Assembly: GCA_002440065.1 (NCBI GenBank)
Contig: DJRK01000007.1
Span: 10,036 to 65,238 of the forward strand
Length of the DNA: 55,203 nucleotides
Direction of reading: 5' to 3'
Source of the DNA: Atopobium sp. UBA6362
Lineage (GTDB): Bacteria > Actinomycetota > Coriobacteriia > Coriobacteriales > Atopobiaceae
Shown here: positions 43,458 through 52,678 of the stretch, in pieces
Position numbering within the stretch: the stretch's first letter is position 1
Layout: the number at the start of each line of letters is the position of its first letter
Translations under genes and position numbers: made by a program
Notes under the pieces: model-generated
The model's input: only the letters and a program-made list of their open reading frames with translations
Databases searched by the model: none
Told to the model about the DNA's origin: nothing

Positions 43458-44684
43458 TTACTTCAGTTTGTTCGCGAGCAGCACGCTCACGACGCCGAGC
43501 GCGGTCATTATCCCCAGAACGGGGAGGAACGAACCGCAGGCCCCGTACAGCAATCCCGCGCCGAACGAACCGGCGAGCGACGCAAAGATGCTGTAGGTGT
43601 TCACCATGGCCATGTTCTGCGCCATGTTCGCCTGCCCCCACTCGGTGCGGGAGACGAACGGCATGGTGACCACGGCGGCTCCCCAGCTCATGCCGGTGAG
43701 CAGGCAGGCGGCGGCCTGGACGGCCAGGCTGCCGGAAAGAAGCGACGCGATCATGACGATCGGCGCCACGGTACCGCCGCAGCCGATTATCCGCATGGTG
43801 CGCCCGCGGCCGAGCCGGTCGAGCGCGATTCCGCAGGACAGGCGGCCGACGCCGCTGCCCACGTTGACGAAACCGATGACCACGGCGGCGGCCAGGTCGC
43901 TCGCGCCGAGCGAGAGCGGCAGCTCACGGCCAATGCCGGTGATGCCCATGCCGATGCTGCCGAGCATGAACAAAAATGCGTAGAGCAGCCAAAACGTGGG
44001 CGTCCGCAGCATCTGGCCCGAGGAAACGAAGCGGTCGTCGGCAGCCTCCGCGTCCGCCCCGCCCGCACCCGCGCCCGCCGCCAGCGCGGCGAGCTCGGCC
44101 GCCTCCGCATCGGAGGGCGCCTTGAGCACGGCGGCGCTCCCCGCCACGAGCGCGGCGAAGGCGACGGCGAACCCCACGAGCGTCCCACGCCACGGCAGGA
44201 CGGAGTAGAGCTGCGTGGCCACGGGCCCCAGGACGAACCCGCCGGCGCCGAAGCCCATGAGGCAGACTCCCTGGGCAAAGCCGCACTTGTCGGGGAACCA
44301 CGAGGTCACCGTGGGGATGGCCACGTTGTAGACCCAACCGATGCCGAAGCTGGCGACGACGCCGTAAGCGGCGTAGGCCACATAGAGCGCCGCGCTCCCC
44401 GAGGCGACGGCGGTACCCAGGAAGCCCGCCGCGAGCATGGCTGCCCCGGCAAGAAGCGCCGCCGCGTTCCTCTTTCCGCGGACCAGAGGTCCCACGGCGA
44501 GGCTGCCCAGCGTGAACGAGCAGATGGAAAGCGCAAAGACGAGCGTCATCTGCGCCACGGACCATCCGAACTCGACCTTGAGCGGCGCGAGCAGGACGGA
44601 GTAGGCGTAGATCAGGCCCAGAAACAGCAGCAGGGCCGTGGACACCGCCAGGAGTTTGTTTCTCTTCTTGTCGAGCATCATCAT
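43458..44684 (-). CDS. MFS transporter (oxalate/formate antiporter-like)
   Basis: The 408-residue protein has 12 hydrophobic segments and a central cytoplasmic loop (Ala/Gly/Glu-rich, about 190-225). FGWSVAQMTLVFALSICSFT and GFGAGGFVLGP resemble the OFA/monocarboxylate branch of the major facilitator superfamily. Three ATGs in a row (44684, 44681, 44678) follow an AGGGG ribosome-binding site; the third is best spaced. It could export or import an organic acid, fitting the fermentation genes next to it, but the substrate is not readable. Confidence 0.85.
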   Translation of the reverse strand: MMMLDKKRNKLLAVSTALLLFLGLIYAYSVLLAPLKVEFGWSVAQMTLVFALSICSFTLGSLAVGPLVRGKRNAAALLAGAAMLAAGFLGTAVASGSAALYVAYAAYGVVASFGIGWVYNVAIPTVTSWFPDKCGFAQGVCLMGFGAGGFVLGPVATQLYSVLPWRGTLVGFAVAFAALVAGSAAVLKAPSDAEAAELAALAAGAGAGGADAEAADDRFVSSGQMLRTPTFWLLYAFLFMLGSIGMGITGIGRELPLSLGASDLAAAVVIGFVNVGSGVGRLSCGIALDRLGRGRTMRIIGCGGTVAPIVMIASLLSGSLAVQAAACLLTGMSWGAAVVTMPFVSRTEWGQANMAQNMAMVNTYSIFASLAGSFGAGLLYGACGSFLPVLGIMTALGVVSVLLANKLK

Positions 44685-44741
44685 CCCCTAGACGCCGGAC
44701 TCGGCGCGGGCTTGGCGCGGACCCGTGAATCACGGACGAGC

Positions 44742-44786
44742 AAAAAACGACGGGGCGCGCGGCGTGGGAGGGCACCGCGCGCCCCG
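44742..44786 (-). terminator. Intrinsic terminator after the butanol-type dehydrogenase
   Basis: 13-bp arms CGGGGCGCGCGGC (44751-44763) and ACCGCGCGCCCCG (44774-44786) with one wobble. TTTTTTG follows on the minus strand. Confidence 0.85.
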
Positions 44787-44809
44787 ATGTTGCCTAAAGG
44801 CGCAAAAGC

Positions 44810-46000
44810 CTAGCGGGCGGCCTTGAGGATGTTCTCGATGTCCTCGACGTAGAGGAACTTGAACGCGCCGGCGTGGTCGCCGCCGCGGGCGTCGACGGCG
44901 CCCTGAGCCATCTGGTGGATCTGCTCGTCGGTCGGCTCGATACCGAGCTCAGAGAGGCTGGTGGGCAGGTTGATGGAGTGGCACCACTCGTCCCAGGCCT
45001 CGATGCCGCGAAGGCCGGTCTCCTTGGGGTCGTGGAAGTTGTTCTGGACACCCCAGACGTTAACGGCGAACTGGGCGAAGCGCTCGGGGTCGACGTCGAT
45101 GACGTACTTGGCCCAGCTGGACCAGATGGCGGTCAGGCCGGCGCCGTGGGCGACGTCGAACATGGCGCCGATCTCGTGCTCGATGGCGTGGCACGCGAAG
45201 TCGCCGACGCGGCCGAGGCCGGTGAGGCCGTCGTGGGACTTGGCGCCGGCGAGAAGCAGGTTGGCACGGGCGGCGTAGCTCTTCGGGTTGGCGAGCGCCT
45301 CGGGGACGAAGGTCTTGACGGTGCGCATGAGGCCCTCGGCCAGCTCGTCGGAGAGCTCGACGTGCTGCTCGGTGGTGAAGTAGCGCTCCATGGTGTGCAT
45401 CATGATGTCGGCGCCCGGCGCGGCGGTCTGGAACGCGGGCAGCGAGTAGGTGAGCTCGGGGTTCAGGATGGCGAACAGCGGGCGGGCGCACTCGTGGTTG
45501 TAGGAGCGCTTGAGCATGGTCTCGCCCATGGTGTCGATGTTGATGACGGTGGAGTTCGAGGTCTCCGAGCCGGTGCCGGCCAGGGTGGAGACGGCGCCGA
45601 TCTTTGCGATCTTATCGGTGCTCACCTTGCCGAGGAAGAGGTCCTCGAGCTCGAAGTCGTTGGCAAGGCCGTAGGCGATGGCCTTGGAGGAGTCGATGGC
45701 CGAGCCGCCGCCGATGGCGAGGACGAAGTCGACGCCCTCCTTCTTGCACAGCTCGACGCCCTGCTTGACGAGCGAGAGGCGCGGGTTGGGGACGACGCCG
45801 TCCATCTCGACGTACTCGATGCCCTCGGCCGCAAGGCCGCGCTCGATGCGCTCGAGCAGGCCGGTGGTGCGCACGTAGTCGCCGCCCCAGTGAATCAGGG
45901 CCTTGTGGCCGCCGAACTCCTTGATCAGACGGCCGGCCTCCTCCTCGGTGCCCTTGCCGAAGACCATCTTGGTGGGAACGAGATACTCAAAGTTGACCAT
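44810..46000 (-). CDS. Iron-containing alcohol dehydrogenase (butanol dehydrogenase-like)
   Basis: The 396-residue group III dehydrogenase of the BdhA/YqhD branch: YLVPTKMVFGKG at the start, AIGGGSAIDSSKAIAYG, STLAGTGSETSNSTV, and metal-ligand segments with HTMERYF, HAIEHEIG and DVAHGAGL. It is expected to reduce aldehydes (butyraldehyde or others) with NAD(P)H. AAAGGAAA ribosome-binding site. It is the last gene of the acyl-CoA operon, 45 bp after the thiolase, and is followed by a terminator. It is not a close paralogue of the dehydrogenase at 23.0 kb. Confidence 0.92.
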   Translation of the reverse strand: MVNFEYLVPTKMVFGKGTEEEAGRLIKEFGGHKALIHWGGDYVRTTGLLERIERGLAAEGIEYVEMDGVVPNPRLSLVKQGVELCKKEGVDFVLAIGGGSAIDSSKAIAYGLANDFELEDLFLGKVSTDKIAKIGAVSTLAGTGSETSNSTVINIDTMGETMLKRSYNHECARPLFAILNPELTYSLPAFQTAAPGADIMMHTMERYFTTEQHVELSDELAEGLMRTVKTFVPEALANPKSYAARANLLLAGAKSHDGLTGLGRVGDFACHAIEHEIGAMFDVAHGAGLTAIWSSWAKYVIDVDPERFAQFAVNVWGVQNNFHDPKETGLRGIEAWDEWCHSINLPTSLSELGIEPTDEQIHQMAQGAVDARGGDHAGAFKFLYVEDIENILKAAR

Positions 46001-46045
46001 TGCTGGCGTTTCCTTTCGTAACGGGTTGACTGGGAAAGAAGTGCC

Positions 46046-47263
46046 CTACTCCTTGGTGAAGTACATCGAGATGCCCTGGCCGCCGCCGATGCACATGGAG
46101 ACCATTGCGTCCTGCTTCTCCGGGTGACGCTCGGCGAGCTCGTAGGCGCACTTGATGGCCAAGATGGTGCCGGTGGCCCCGATGGGGTGGCCGATGGAGA
46201 TGCCGCCGCCGTAGATGTTGACCTTCTCGGGGTCAAGGCCGAGGTCGCGGGAGACCGCGAAGGCCTGGGAGGCGAAGGCCTCGTTGATCTCGAAGAAGTC
46301 AACGTCGGTGAGGTCGATGTCGAGCTTCTCGGCGAGCTTCTTGGAGGAGAAGTACGGGCTGTAGCCCATGAGGGAGGCCTCGTAGCCGGCGACGGCGAAG
46401 TCGCGGATGCAGACCATCGGGGTGCAGCCAAGCTCCTCGGCCTTGGCGCGGGTCATGATGACCACGGCCGCGGCGGCGTCGTTGAGCGAGGAGGAGTTGG
46501 CGGCGGTGACGGTGCCGGTGCCGTCGGTGACGAAGCACGGCTTCAGGCGGGCGAGGCTCTCGGCGGTCACGCCCTCGCGGGGGTTCTCGTCGGTGTCGAA
46601 GACGGTGACGGCGCCCTTGCGGCCCTTTATCTCAACGGGGACGATCTCATCCTTGTAGACGCCCTCGGCGATGGCCTTGCAGGCGCGCTGCTGGGACCGG
46701 GCGGCGAAGGCGTCCTGCTCCTCGCGGGACACGTTGAACTTTTTTGCCACGTTCTCGGCGGTGATGCCGTTGTGGGAGTGGTCGAGCGGCCAGGTCAGGA
46801 TGTCGATCACGCCGTCCTCGAACTGCTTGTGGCCCATGCGGGCGCCCCAGCGGGCGGAGGGCACGTAGTAGGGCAGCTGGGAGAGGCTCTCGGCGCCGCC
46901 GGCCACGACGACCTCGGACTGGCCGGTCTTGATCTCCATGATGCCGTCGGCGATGGACTGCAGGCCGCTGCCGCACTGGCGATTGACGGAGTAGGCGCAG
47001 GTCTCGTTGGGCAGGCCGGCCTTCAGGCTGATGGCGCGGGCGACGAAGCCGTTCTCGCCCCAGGAGCCCACCTGGCCGATGATGCACTCGTCGACGACGG
47101 CCGGGTCGATGCCGGCGCGCTTGACGGCCTCGGCGACGACGATGGAGCCCATGTCGATGGCGGAGACGGTCTTCAGGCTGCCGCCGAACTTGCCGACGGC
47201 GGTGCGGGCGCCGGAGACGATGACGATGTCCTCGGGCTTGTTCTCGAACTTGCGGTTGCTCAT
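46046..47263 (-). CDS. thlA: Acetyl-CoA C-acetyltransferase (thiolase)
   Basis: The 405-residue thiolase condenses two acetyl-CoA to acetoacetyl-CoA, or the reverse. The nucleophilic Cys97 is in SVNRQCGSGLQ, the GHPIGATG histidine motif is near the C-terminus, and the second cysteine is in CIGGGQG. The length and these motifs fit the biosynthetic AtoB/ThlA type. It lies 49 bp after the hydroxyacyl-CoA dehydrogenase gene on the same strand. Confidence 0.95.
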   Translation of the reverse strand: MSNRKFENKPEDIVIVSGARTAVGKFGGSLKTVSAIDMGSIVVAEAVKRAGIDPAVVDECIIGQVGSWGENGFVARAISLKAGLPNETCAYSVNRQCGSGLQSIADGIMEIKTGQSEVVVAGGAESLSQLPYYVPSARWGARMGHKQFEDGVIDILTWPLDHSHNGITAENVAKKFNVSREEQDAFAARSQQRACKAIAEGVYKDEIVPVEIKGRKGAVTVFDTDENPREGVTAESLARLKPCFVTDGTGTVTAANSSSLNDAAAAVVIMTRAKAEELGCTPMVCIRDFAVAGYEASLMGYSPYFSSKKLAEKLDIDLTDVDFFEINEAFASQAFAVSRDLGLDPEKVNIYGGGISIGHPIGATGTILAIKCAYELAERHPEKQDAMVSMCIGGGQGISMYFTKE

Positions 47264-47312
47264 TGCTTTGCGCTTCCCTTCTGGTTGGTGACGGTGGTTG
47301 CGACGGGCCGCC

Positions 47313-48167
47313 CTACTCGGAGTAGTCGTAGAAGCCCTTGCCGGTCTTGCGGCCGAGGTTGCCGGCGTCGATGAGCTCCTTGAAGACGGGGGCCGGGCGG
47401 TAGAGGTCGTCGTGGTCGAAGCCCTCGTAGAGGTTCATGAGGGAGGCGTAGACGACGTCGATGCCGGCGAAGTCCATGAGCTCGCAGGGACCCATGGGGT
47501 GGTTGCAGGCGAGCTTCATGGCCGTGTCGACGTCCTTGGCGGAGACACCCTCGGAGACGAGCCAGGCGCCCATGTTCTCGTACGGGTTGATGACGCGGTT
47601 GACGATGAAGCCCGGGGTGTTGGGGGCGTCGACGGAGGTCTTGCCGATGGCGTCGGCGAACTCGTGCGTCTTGGCGAAGGCCTCGTCGGAGGTCTTCTCG
47701 CCGCGGATGATCTCGACAAGCTTCATGACGGGCGCGGGATAGAAGAAGTGCAGGCCGAGGACGGACTCGGGACGCTTGGTGGACGCGGCGATCTCGTCGA
47801 TGGAGATGCCGGAGGTGTTGGTGAGAAGCACGGCGTCCTCGTCGGCGAACTCGTCCATCTTCTGGAACGTGGACTGCTTGAAGTCCAGGCGCTCAGGGAC
47901 GGCCTCGATGATGAACTTGGCGCCGGCGACCTGGGAGTAGTCGGTGCTGTAGGTGAGGCGGTCGAGGATGGCCTGACGGTCCTCGGCGCTCATCTTGTTC
48001 TTGTCGACCTTCTTCTGCAGGAGCTTGGCGACGAGGGCCTCGGCCTTGTCGAGCGGGGCCTGGGCGATGTCGATGTTCACCACGGTGAAGCCGGCCTGAG
48101 CACAGGCCTGGGCGATGCCGCCGCCCATGAGGCCGCTGCCGATGACCGCTACCTTGATTGCGTCCAT
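47313..48167 (-). CDS. hbd: 3-hydroxyacyl-CoA (3-hydroxybutyryl-CoA) dehydrogenase
   Basis: The 284-residue NAD(P)-dependent enzyme. The Rossmann loop is GSGLMGGGIA (10-19). The catalytic region reads LGLHFFYPAPVMKLVEIIRG, with the active-site His in LHFF. A C-terminal helical domain (PGFIVNRVINPYEN, NHPMGPCELMDFAG) follows. The size matches clostridial Hbd. It reduces acetoacetyl-CoA to 3-hydroxybutyryl-CoA. AAAGGAA ribosome-binding site. No crotonase or butyryl-CoA dehydrogenase is adjacent. Confidence 0.95.
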   Translation of the reverse strand: MDAIKVAVIGSGLMGGGIAQACAQAGFTVVNIDIAQAPLDKAEALVAKLLQKKVDKNKMSAEDRQAILDRLTYSTDYSQVAGAKFIIEAVPERLDFKQSTFQKMDEFADEDAVLLTNTSGISIDEIAASTKRPESVLGLHFFYPAPVMKLVEIIRGEKTSDEAFAKTHEFADAIGKTSVDAPNTPGFIVNRVINPYENMGAWLVSEGVSAKDVDTAMKLACNHPMGPCELMDFAGIDVVYASLMNLYEGFDHDDLYRPAPVFKELIDAGNLGRKTGKGFYDYSE

Positions 48168-48291
48168 TTTGGTTCCTTTCGAACGATATGCCTGAACTGC
48201 GGTTGGTTTGAACGTGCAACCCAGATGCCGAGGCTTCTTGTCGGACCCGGGGTAATCTACCTGGTGCTTGCGCGGGCGGGCGCCCGCCGCC

Positions 48292-49887
48292 TTACTTGGC
48301 CTCGAACCCGGAAAGAAGCCCGGAGGGGCCGTCCTGGTTAAAGAGGGACACGTCCATGAGCTTGAGGTCGTCGGCGACGATGGGCGCGAAGTCCATCATG
48401 TCGAGGACCTGCGTCTGGAGGTCGATGCCGGGTGCGATCTCGACCAGCTTGACGCCCTCGGGCACGAGCTCGAACACGGCGCGCTCGGTGACGACGACCA
48501 CGCGCTGGCCGGACTTTCTGGCGGCCGGGCCGTTGAACGAGAGCTGGCCGACGTGGGATACCATCTTTTTGATGGCGCCCTCCTGAAGGATGGTGAGCTT
48601 GCCGTCCTCGAAGGAGTACTTGGCGCCCTTGGCGGTGAAGGTGCCCAGGAAGACGACGGTCTTTGCGTTCTGCGTGATGTCGACGAAGCCGCCGGCGCCG
48701 GCGCAGCGCGGGCCCATCTTGGTGGAGTTGACGTTGCCCTCGCCATCGAGCTCGCCCATGCCCATGTAGGTCACGTCGACGCCCGCGCCGTCGTAGTAGT
48801 CGAACTGCTCGGGGTGGCTGACCATGGCGAGCAGGTTCTGGCCGATGCCGAAGTCGATGCCGCCCAGCTGGACGCCGCCGTAGATGCCGCTCTCGACGGT
48901 GATCATGACCTTGTCCGAGAGGCCCTCCTCGGCGCAGACGCGGCCGACCATGTCGTTGGGGATACCGGTGCCGAGGTTAACGACGCATCCCGGGTAGAGC
49001 TCCTCGCAGCCGCGGCGGGCGATGAACTTGCGCTCGTTGAAGGGCGCGGGCTCGACGGCGGACTGGGGAACGCGGAGCTTGCCCACGTAGGAGGGGTCGA
49101 AGTAGATCGAGGAGGTCATGCGGTGGTCCTCCTCCGGGTTGGGGCAGACCACGACCTCGTCGATGAAGACGCCCGGGACGGTGACGTCCTTGGGGTTGAT
49201 GGTGCCGGTCTCGGCAACCTCGCGGACCTGGGCCACGACCTTGCCGCCGTAGCGCTTAGCGGCAAGAACCGCGTTGAAGACCTCGAGCTTCATGGCCTCG
49301 TCGGTGGTGGTGAGGTTGCCCATCTCGTCGCAGACGGTGCCGCGGATGAGGCAGACGTCGATCGGCACCTCGTGGTAGAACATGTACTCCTCGCCGTGGA
49401 TCTCGATGACCTCGGAGATATCGGGCAGGGGCTTGGTGCGGTCGTTCATCTTGCCGCCCTCGACGCGCGGGTCGATGAAGGAGCCGAGGCCGACCTTGCT
49501 CATCTTGCCGGGAAGTCCGCAGGCCATCGAGCGGTAGAGCTGCGCGATCTGGCCCTGGGGCAGGCAGTAGGCCTCGACCTGGTTGTTGGCGATCATGTCC
49601 ATCCAGCGAGGCTGGAGGCCCCAGTGAGAGCCGATGATGCGCGTGACGAGGCCCTCGTGGGCGAGGTGTTGGATGCCGCGCTGGCGGTCGGACTGGCCGC
49701 AGGAGTGCAGCAGCGTGAGGTTGCGCGGATGGCCGGTGGAAAGGAAGCGCTCCTCGATGGCCTTGAGGTTGGACTCGGAGGCCGAGACGAGCGTCATGCC
49801 GATGGTGCAGATGGTCTGCCCATCCTCGATGCCCTCCGCGACCTGCTGCGGGGTGACGAAGTTTGCCTTGAGGGACTTACCTGCCAT
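48292..49887 (-). CDS. Acyl-CoA:acetate / 3-ketoacid CoA-transferase
   Basis: The 531-residue fused alpha-beta CoA-transferase of the YdiF/propionate CoA-transferase type. The catalytic glutamate is Glu332 in ITVESGIYGG. GTGIPNDMVG and the N-terminal domain (HSCGQSDRQRGIQHLAHEGL) are family features. It moves CoA between short-chain acyl groups and acetate, releasing free acids such as butyrate, acetoacetate or 3-hydroxybutyrate. AAGGAAGG ribosome-binding site. It lies 18 bp after the AMP-dependent ligase and 124 bp before hbd. Confidence 0.93.
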   Translation of the reverse strand: MAGKSLKANFVTPQQVAEGIEDGQTICTIGMTLVSASESNLKAIEERFLSTGHPRNLTLLHSCGQSDRQRGIQHLAHEGLVTRIIGSHWGLQPRWMDMIANNQVEAYCLPQGQIAQLYRSMACGLPGKMSKVGLGSFIDPRVEGGKMNDRTKPLPDISEVIEIHGEEYMFYHEVPIDVCLIRGTVCDEMGNLTTTDEAMKLEVFNAVLAAKRYGGKVVAQVREVAETGTINPKDVTVPGVFIDEVVVCPNPEEDHRMTSSIYFDPSYVGKLRVPQSAVEPAPFNERKFIARRGCEELYPGCVVNLGTGIPNDMVGRVCAEEGLSDKVMITVESGIYGGVQLGGIDFGIGQNLLAMVSHPEQFDYYDGAGVDVTYMGMGELDGEGNVNSTKMGPRCAGAGGFVDITQNAKTVVFLGTFTAKGAKYSFEDGKLTILQEGAIKKMVSHVGQLSFNGPAARKSGQRVVVVTERAVFELVPEGVKLVEIAPGIDLQTQVLDMMDFAPIVADDLKLMDVSLFNQDGPSGLLSGFEAK

Positions 49888-49905
49888 GCTCTTGGTTTCC
49901 TTCCT

Positions 49906-51480
49906 TTACGACTGGTTGCCGAGGGTTGCGAGGACCGCGTCGCGGACGGCGGACCTGTTGGGCTTGTCGCCCCTCGTCTGGGGGATCTTGTCCACGAAGG
50001 CGAAGGCGACGGGAATCTTGAAGTGGGCGATCCTGGACGCGAGCGCGGCCTGGATGTCCTCGGCCGAGATCTGGGAGCCGGCGGCGCGAACGACGGCGGC
50101 CACGGGAACCTCGCCGTAGAGCTTGTCGGGCATGCCGGCCACGCAGGCCTCCGAGACGCCGTCGAGCTCGCAGAGGACCTCCTCGAGCGCCGAGCACCAG
50201 ACCTTCTCGCCACCGCGGTTGATCATGTCCTTCTTGCGGTCGACGACCCAGACCATGCCCTCCTCGTTCGCGTAGGCCAGGTCACCGGTGTGCAGCCAGC
50301 CGTCGGGCTCAATCTCGCCGCCGTTGTGGCGGAAGTAGCTGCTCGTCACGCAGGCGCCGCGCAGGAGGAGCTCGCCGGTCTCGCCCCAGGGGACCTCGTG
50401 GCCCAGTTCGTCGACAATCTTCGCGTCGACGCCGGGCACGGGCTTGCCCGTGGCGCCCGCGAACGTGGACGTGGCGGAGTCGAAGGGGAAGAGAAGCGCG
50501 GGGCTCGCCGTCTCCGTCATGCCGTAGACCACCTGGAACGTGGCCGTGGGCATCCAGGCATGGAACGACCTCATGGCGCTCACGGGCTCGTAGCTGGAGC
50601 CGGAGAGCATGCAGCGAACCGAGGGGAGCTTGGGGAACTCGCTGCGCAGGGGCAGCAGCTCCGCGAAAGAGGTGGGCGAGCCGTGCAGGTAGGTGATCTG
50701 CTCGTCGCGTACGCAGGCGAGGACCCTGCGGGCGTCAAAGAGGCGGTGCAGGTACGTGGTCGCGCCCACGTACACGAACTGGATGAGAAGCGCGATGAGC
50801 CCCGTCACGTGATAGATCGGGATGGGGATGAGGCAACGGTCCTCGGGGACGGTCCCCATAAGGCGCTGATAGACCATCGCCGCGTGCACGACGTTCGCGT
50901 TCGTGAGGCAGACGCCCTTGGCCGCGGAGGTCGTGCCGCTCGTGAACATCATGATCGCGCAGGAGCCGAGGTCGCCGGCGGGATCGGCGAGCGCCGGAGC
51001 ATAGCCGTCGGCCGCCGAGAACCCGTAGCCCTCGCGGACGTTGCGGGCGAACACGATCTCCGAGGGTCGAAGCGGCAGCTCGGGCGTCCAGGGCTCGAAC
51101 TCCTCCCCCGCGACGATGGCGGCGAGGTCGGCGGCCTTCATGAGGCTCACGACCTCGGGCTCGCGGTACTTCGTGGGCACGGGCACGCACGTGGCACCCG
51201 TCTTCGAGATGGCAAAGAGCGCCACGGCGAACTCGAGGTCGGCGTGCATGAGAAGCCCCACTCGGCTCCCCACGGCCACGCGGATGTTCGCGGAAAGGTA
51301 GCCGGCGAGGTCGTCCACGCGGGCGAGGAGCTGGCCGAACGTGGTCTTGCGGCCCCAGTCGTCCACGATAGCCACGGCGTCGGGCGTGCGCTCGGCGGTG
51401 TTGCGCAGAAGGTGATAGAGGCTCGGGGCCATACCCTTGAAGGTGTAGACCTCGCGGCCGGCGATGTCCTGAAGCTCCAT
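49906..51480 (-). CDS. AMP-dependent acyl-CoA synthetase
   Basis: The 524-residue ANL-superfamily adenylating enzyme: P-loop TSGTTSAAKGV (180-190), YGMTETASP, GWLHTGDLAY, DRKKDMINRGGEKV and a C-terminal lysine in TRGDKPNR. It activates a carboxylic acid with ATP and CoA; chain length is not readable. I chose ATG 51480, which aligns with the family, but its ribosome-binding site is poor. An in-frame GTG at 51525 overlaps the glycerate kinase stop (GTGA) and has a GGGGG upstream, so coupling there is a real alternative. Confidence 0.88.
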   Translation of the reverse strand: MELQDIAGREVYTFKGMAPSLYHLLRNTAERTPDAVAIVDDWGRKTTFGQLLARVDDLAGYLSANIRVAVGSRVGLLMHADLEFAVALFAISKTGATCVPVPTKYREPEVVSLMKAADLAAIVAGEEFEPWTPELPLRPSEIVFARNVREGYGFSAADGYAPALADPAGDLGSCAIMMFTSGTTSAAKGVCLTNANVVHAAMVYQRLMGTVPEDRCLIPIPIYHVTGLIALLIQFVYVGATTYLHRLFDARRVLACVRDEQITYLHGSPTSFAELLPLRSEFPKLPSVRCMLSGSSYEPVSAMRSFHAWMPTATFQVVYGMTETASPALLFPFDSATSTFAGATGKPVPGVDAKIVDELGHEVPWGETGELLLRGACVTSSYFRHNGGEIEPDGWLHTGDLAYANEEGMVWVVDRKKDMINRGGEKVWCSALEEVLCELDGVSEACVAGMPDKLYGEVPVAAVVRAAGSQISAEDIQAALASRIAHFKIPVAFAFVDKIPQTRGDKPNRSAVRDAVLATLGNQS

Positions 51481-51521
51481 CCCGCGCTGGCACGCGCGGT
51501 TCCAACAAACAGAGCCAGAAA

Positions 51522-52673
51522 TCACTTTCCATCCCCCAATCCACATCCGAGCTTGATAAGCGCAAAGACGCGCTGGGCGGCCAGCCGGAAGTTCCTCTCG
51601 GCGCATGCCAGGACTTCCTCGATGGCGGCGGCGTCGATAACGGTGGGCACGAGCGCGTCCACGCCGCAGTCGAGCAGCTCGCAGGCGTCGGCGTTCATGC
51701 CGCCCACGATCGCGACGCAGGGAACCCCCGCAGCCTGGCAGCGGGCGGCCACGCCCGAGACGACCTTGCCGTGGGCGGACTGCCCGTCCGCGTGGCCCTC
51801 GCCGGTGACGCACACATCCGCACCCGCGAGCGCTTCGGTAAATCCCACCAGGTCGAGGACCCACTCGACGCCGGCGACGACCTCCGCCTTGAGGAAGAGG
51901 CGCGCCGCGGCCCCGAGACCGCCCGCGGCGCCCATGCCGGGCGCGTCGGCCGCGGAGACGCCGAACGTCCTCTCGAGGACGCCCGCGAGCCTGACCATGC
52001 CGGCCTCGAGCTCATCGGCCGTCTCGGAGTCGGCCCCCTTCTGCGGACCGAAGGTGTACGTGGCGCCGCGAGGCCCCACGAGGGGGTTGTCAACGTCGCA
52101 CATCACGTGGAAGCTCGTCTTGCCCACGCGGGAGTCCATGCCCGAGAGGTCGATCTTCTCGACGCGGCCCAGGTCGGCCCCGGCTCCGTCGAGCTCGGAC
52201 CCCCGGGCATCGAGGAAGCGGACGCCGAGAGCGCGCAGGGCACCCATCCCGCAGTCGTTCGTGGCGCTGCCGCCGATGGCGAGCGAGATATCCGTCGCAC
52301 CCCTGTCCAAAGCGTCGAGAATCAGCTCGCCCGTGCCGTACGTGCTGGTAAGAAGCGGGTTTCTCTCCTCGGGGGCCAACAGCGGCAGGCCCGAGGCGGC
52401 GGCCATCTCGATGATGGCGCGGCCACCGGGAAGGAGCCCGTAGCCCGCCTCGACCGGCCGGCCCAGCGGGTCGGCCACGGTCGAGAACACGAGCTCGCCC
52501 CCGGTGGCCGCCACGACGGCGCTGACCGTGCCCTCGCCGCCATCGGCGACCTCGATGCTCGCGGACGTCGCGTCGGGAAACACGCTGCGCATCTCCTCGG
52601 TGAGGAGCTGCGCCGACTGCGCGGAGGAAAGCGTTCCCTTGAAGGAGTCGCAAGCAAAGAGAAAGCGCGTCAT
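51522..52673 (-). CDS. glxK: Glycerate kinase (GarK/GlxK type)
   Basis: The 383-residue type I glycerate kinase. It has the N-terminal ACDSFKGTLSS motif, VADGGEGTVSA, TYGTGELILDAL, GGSATNDCGMGAL and VTGEGHADGQSAHGK, all hallmark segments. It phosphorylates D-glycerate (to 2- or 3-phosphoglycerate), feeding lower glycolysis. It begins 5 bp after the aldolase stop, so the two are cotranscribed. Confidence 0.94.
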   Translation of the reverse strand: MTRFLFACDSFKGTLSSAQSAQLLTEEMRSVFPDATSASIEVADGGEGTVSAVVAATGGELVFSTVADPLGRPVEAGYGLLPGGRAIIEMAAASGLPLLAPEERNPLLTSTYGTGELILDALDRGATDISLAIGGSATNDCGMGALRALGVRFLDARGSELDGAGADLGRVEKIDLSGMDSRVGKTSFHVMCDVDNPLVGPRGATYTFGPQKGADSETADELEAGMVRLAGVLERTFGVSAADAPGMGAAGGLGAAARLFLKAEVVAGVEWVLDLVGFTEALAGADVCVTGEGHADGQSAHGKVVSGVAARCQAAGVPCVAIVGGMNADACELLDCGVDALVPTVIDAAAIEEVLACAERNFRLAAQRVFALIKLGCGLGDGK

Positions 52674-52678
52674 AGGTC

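Noticed and set aside
48268..52443. 1391-codon open frame on the plus strand opposite the CoA-transferase, ligase and glycerate kinase genes
   Set aside because: It spans several real genes in antisense, and its low-complexity composition is a GC codon-bias shadow.
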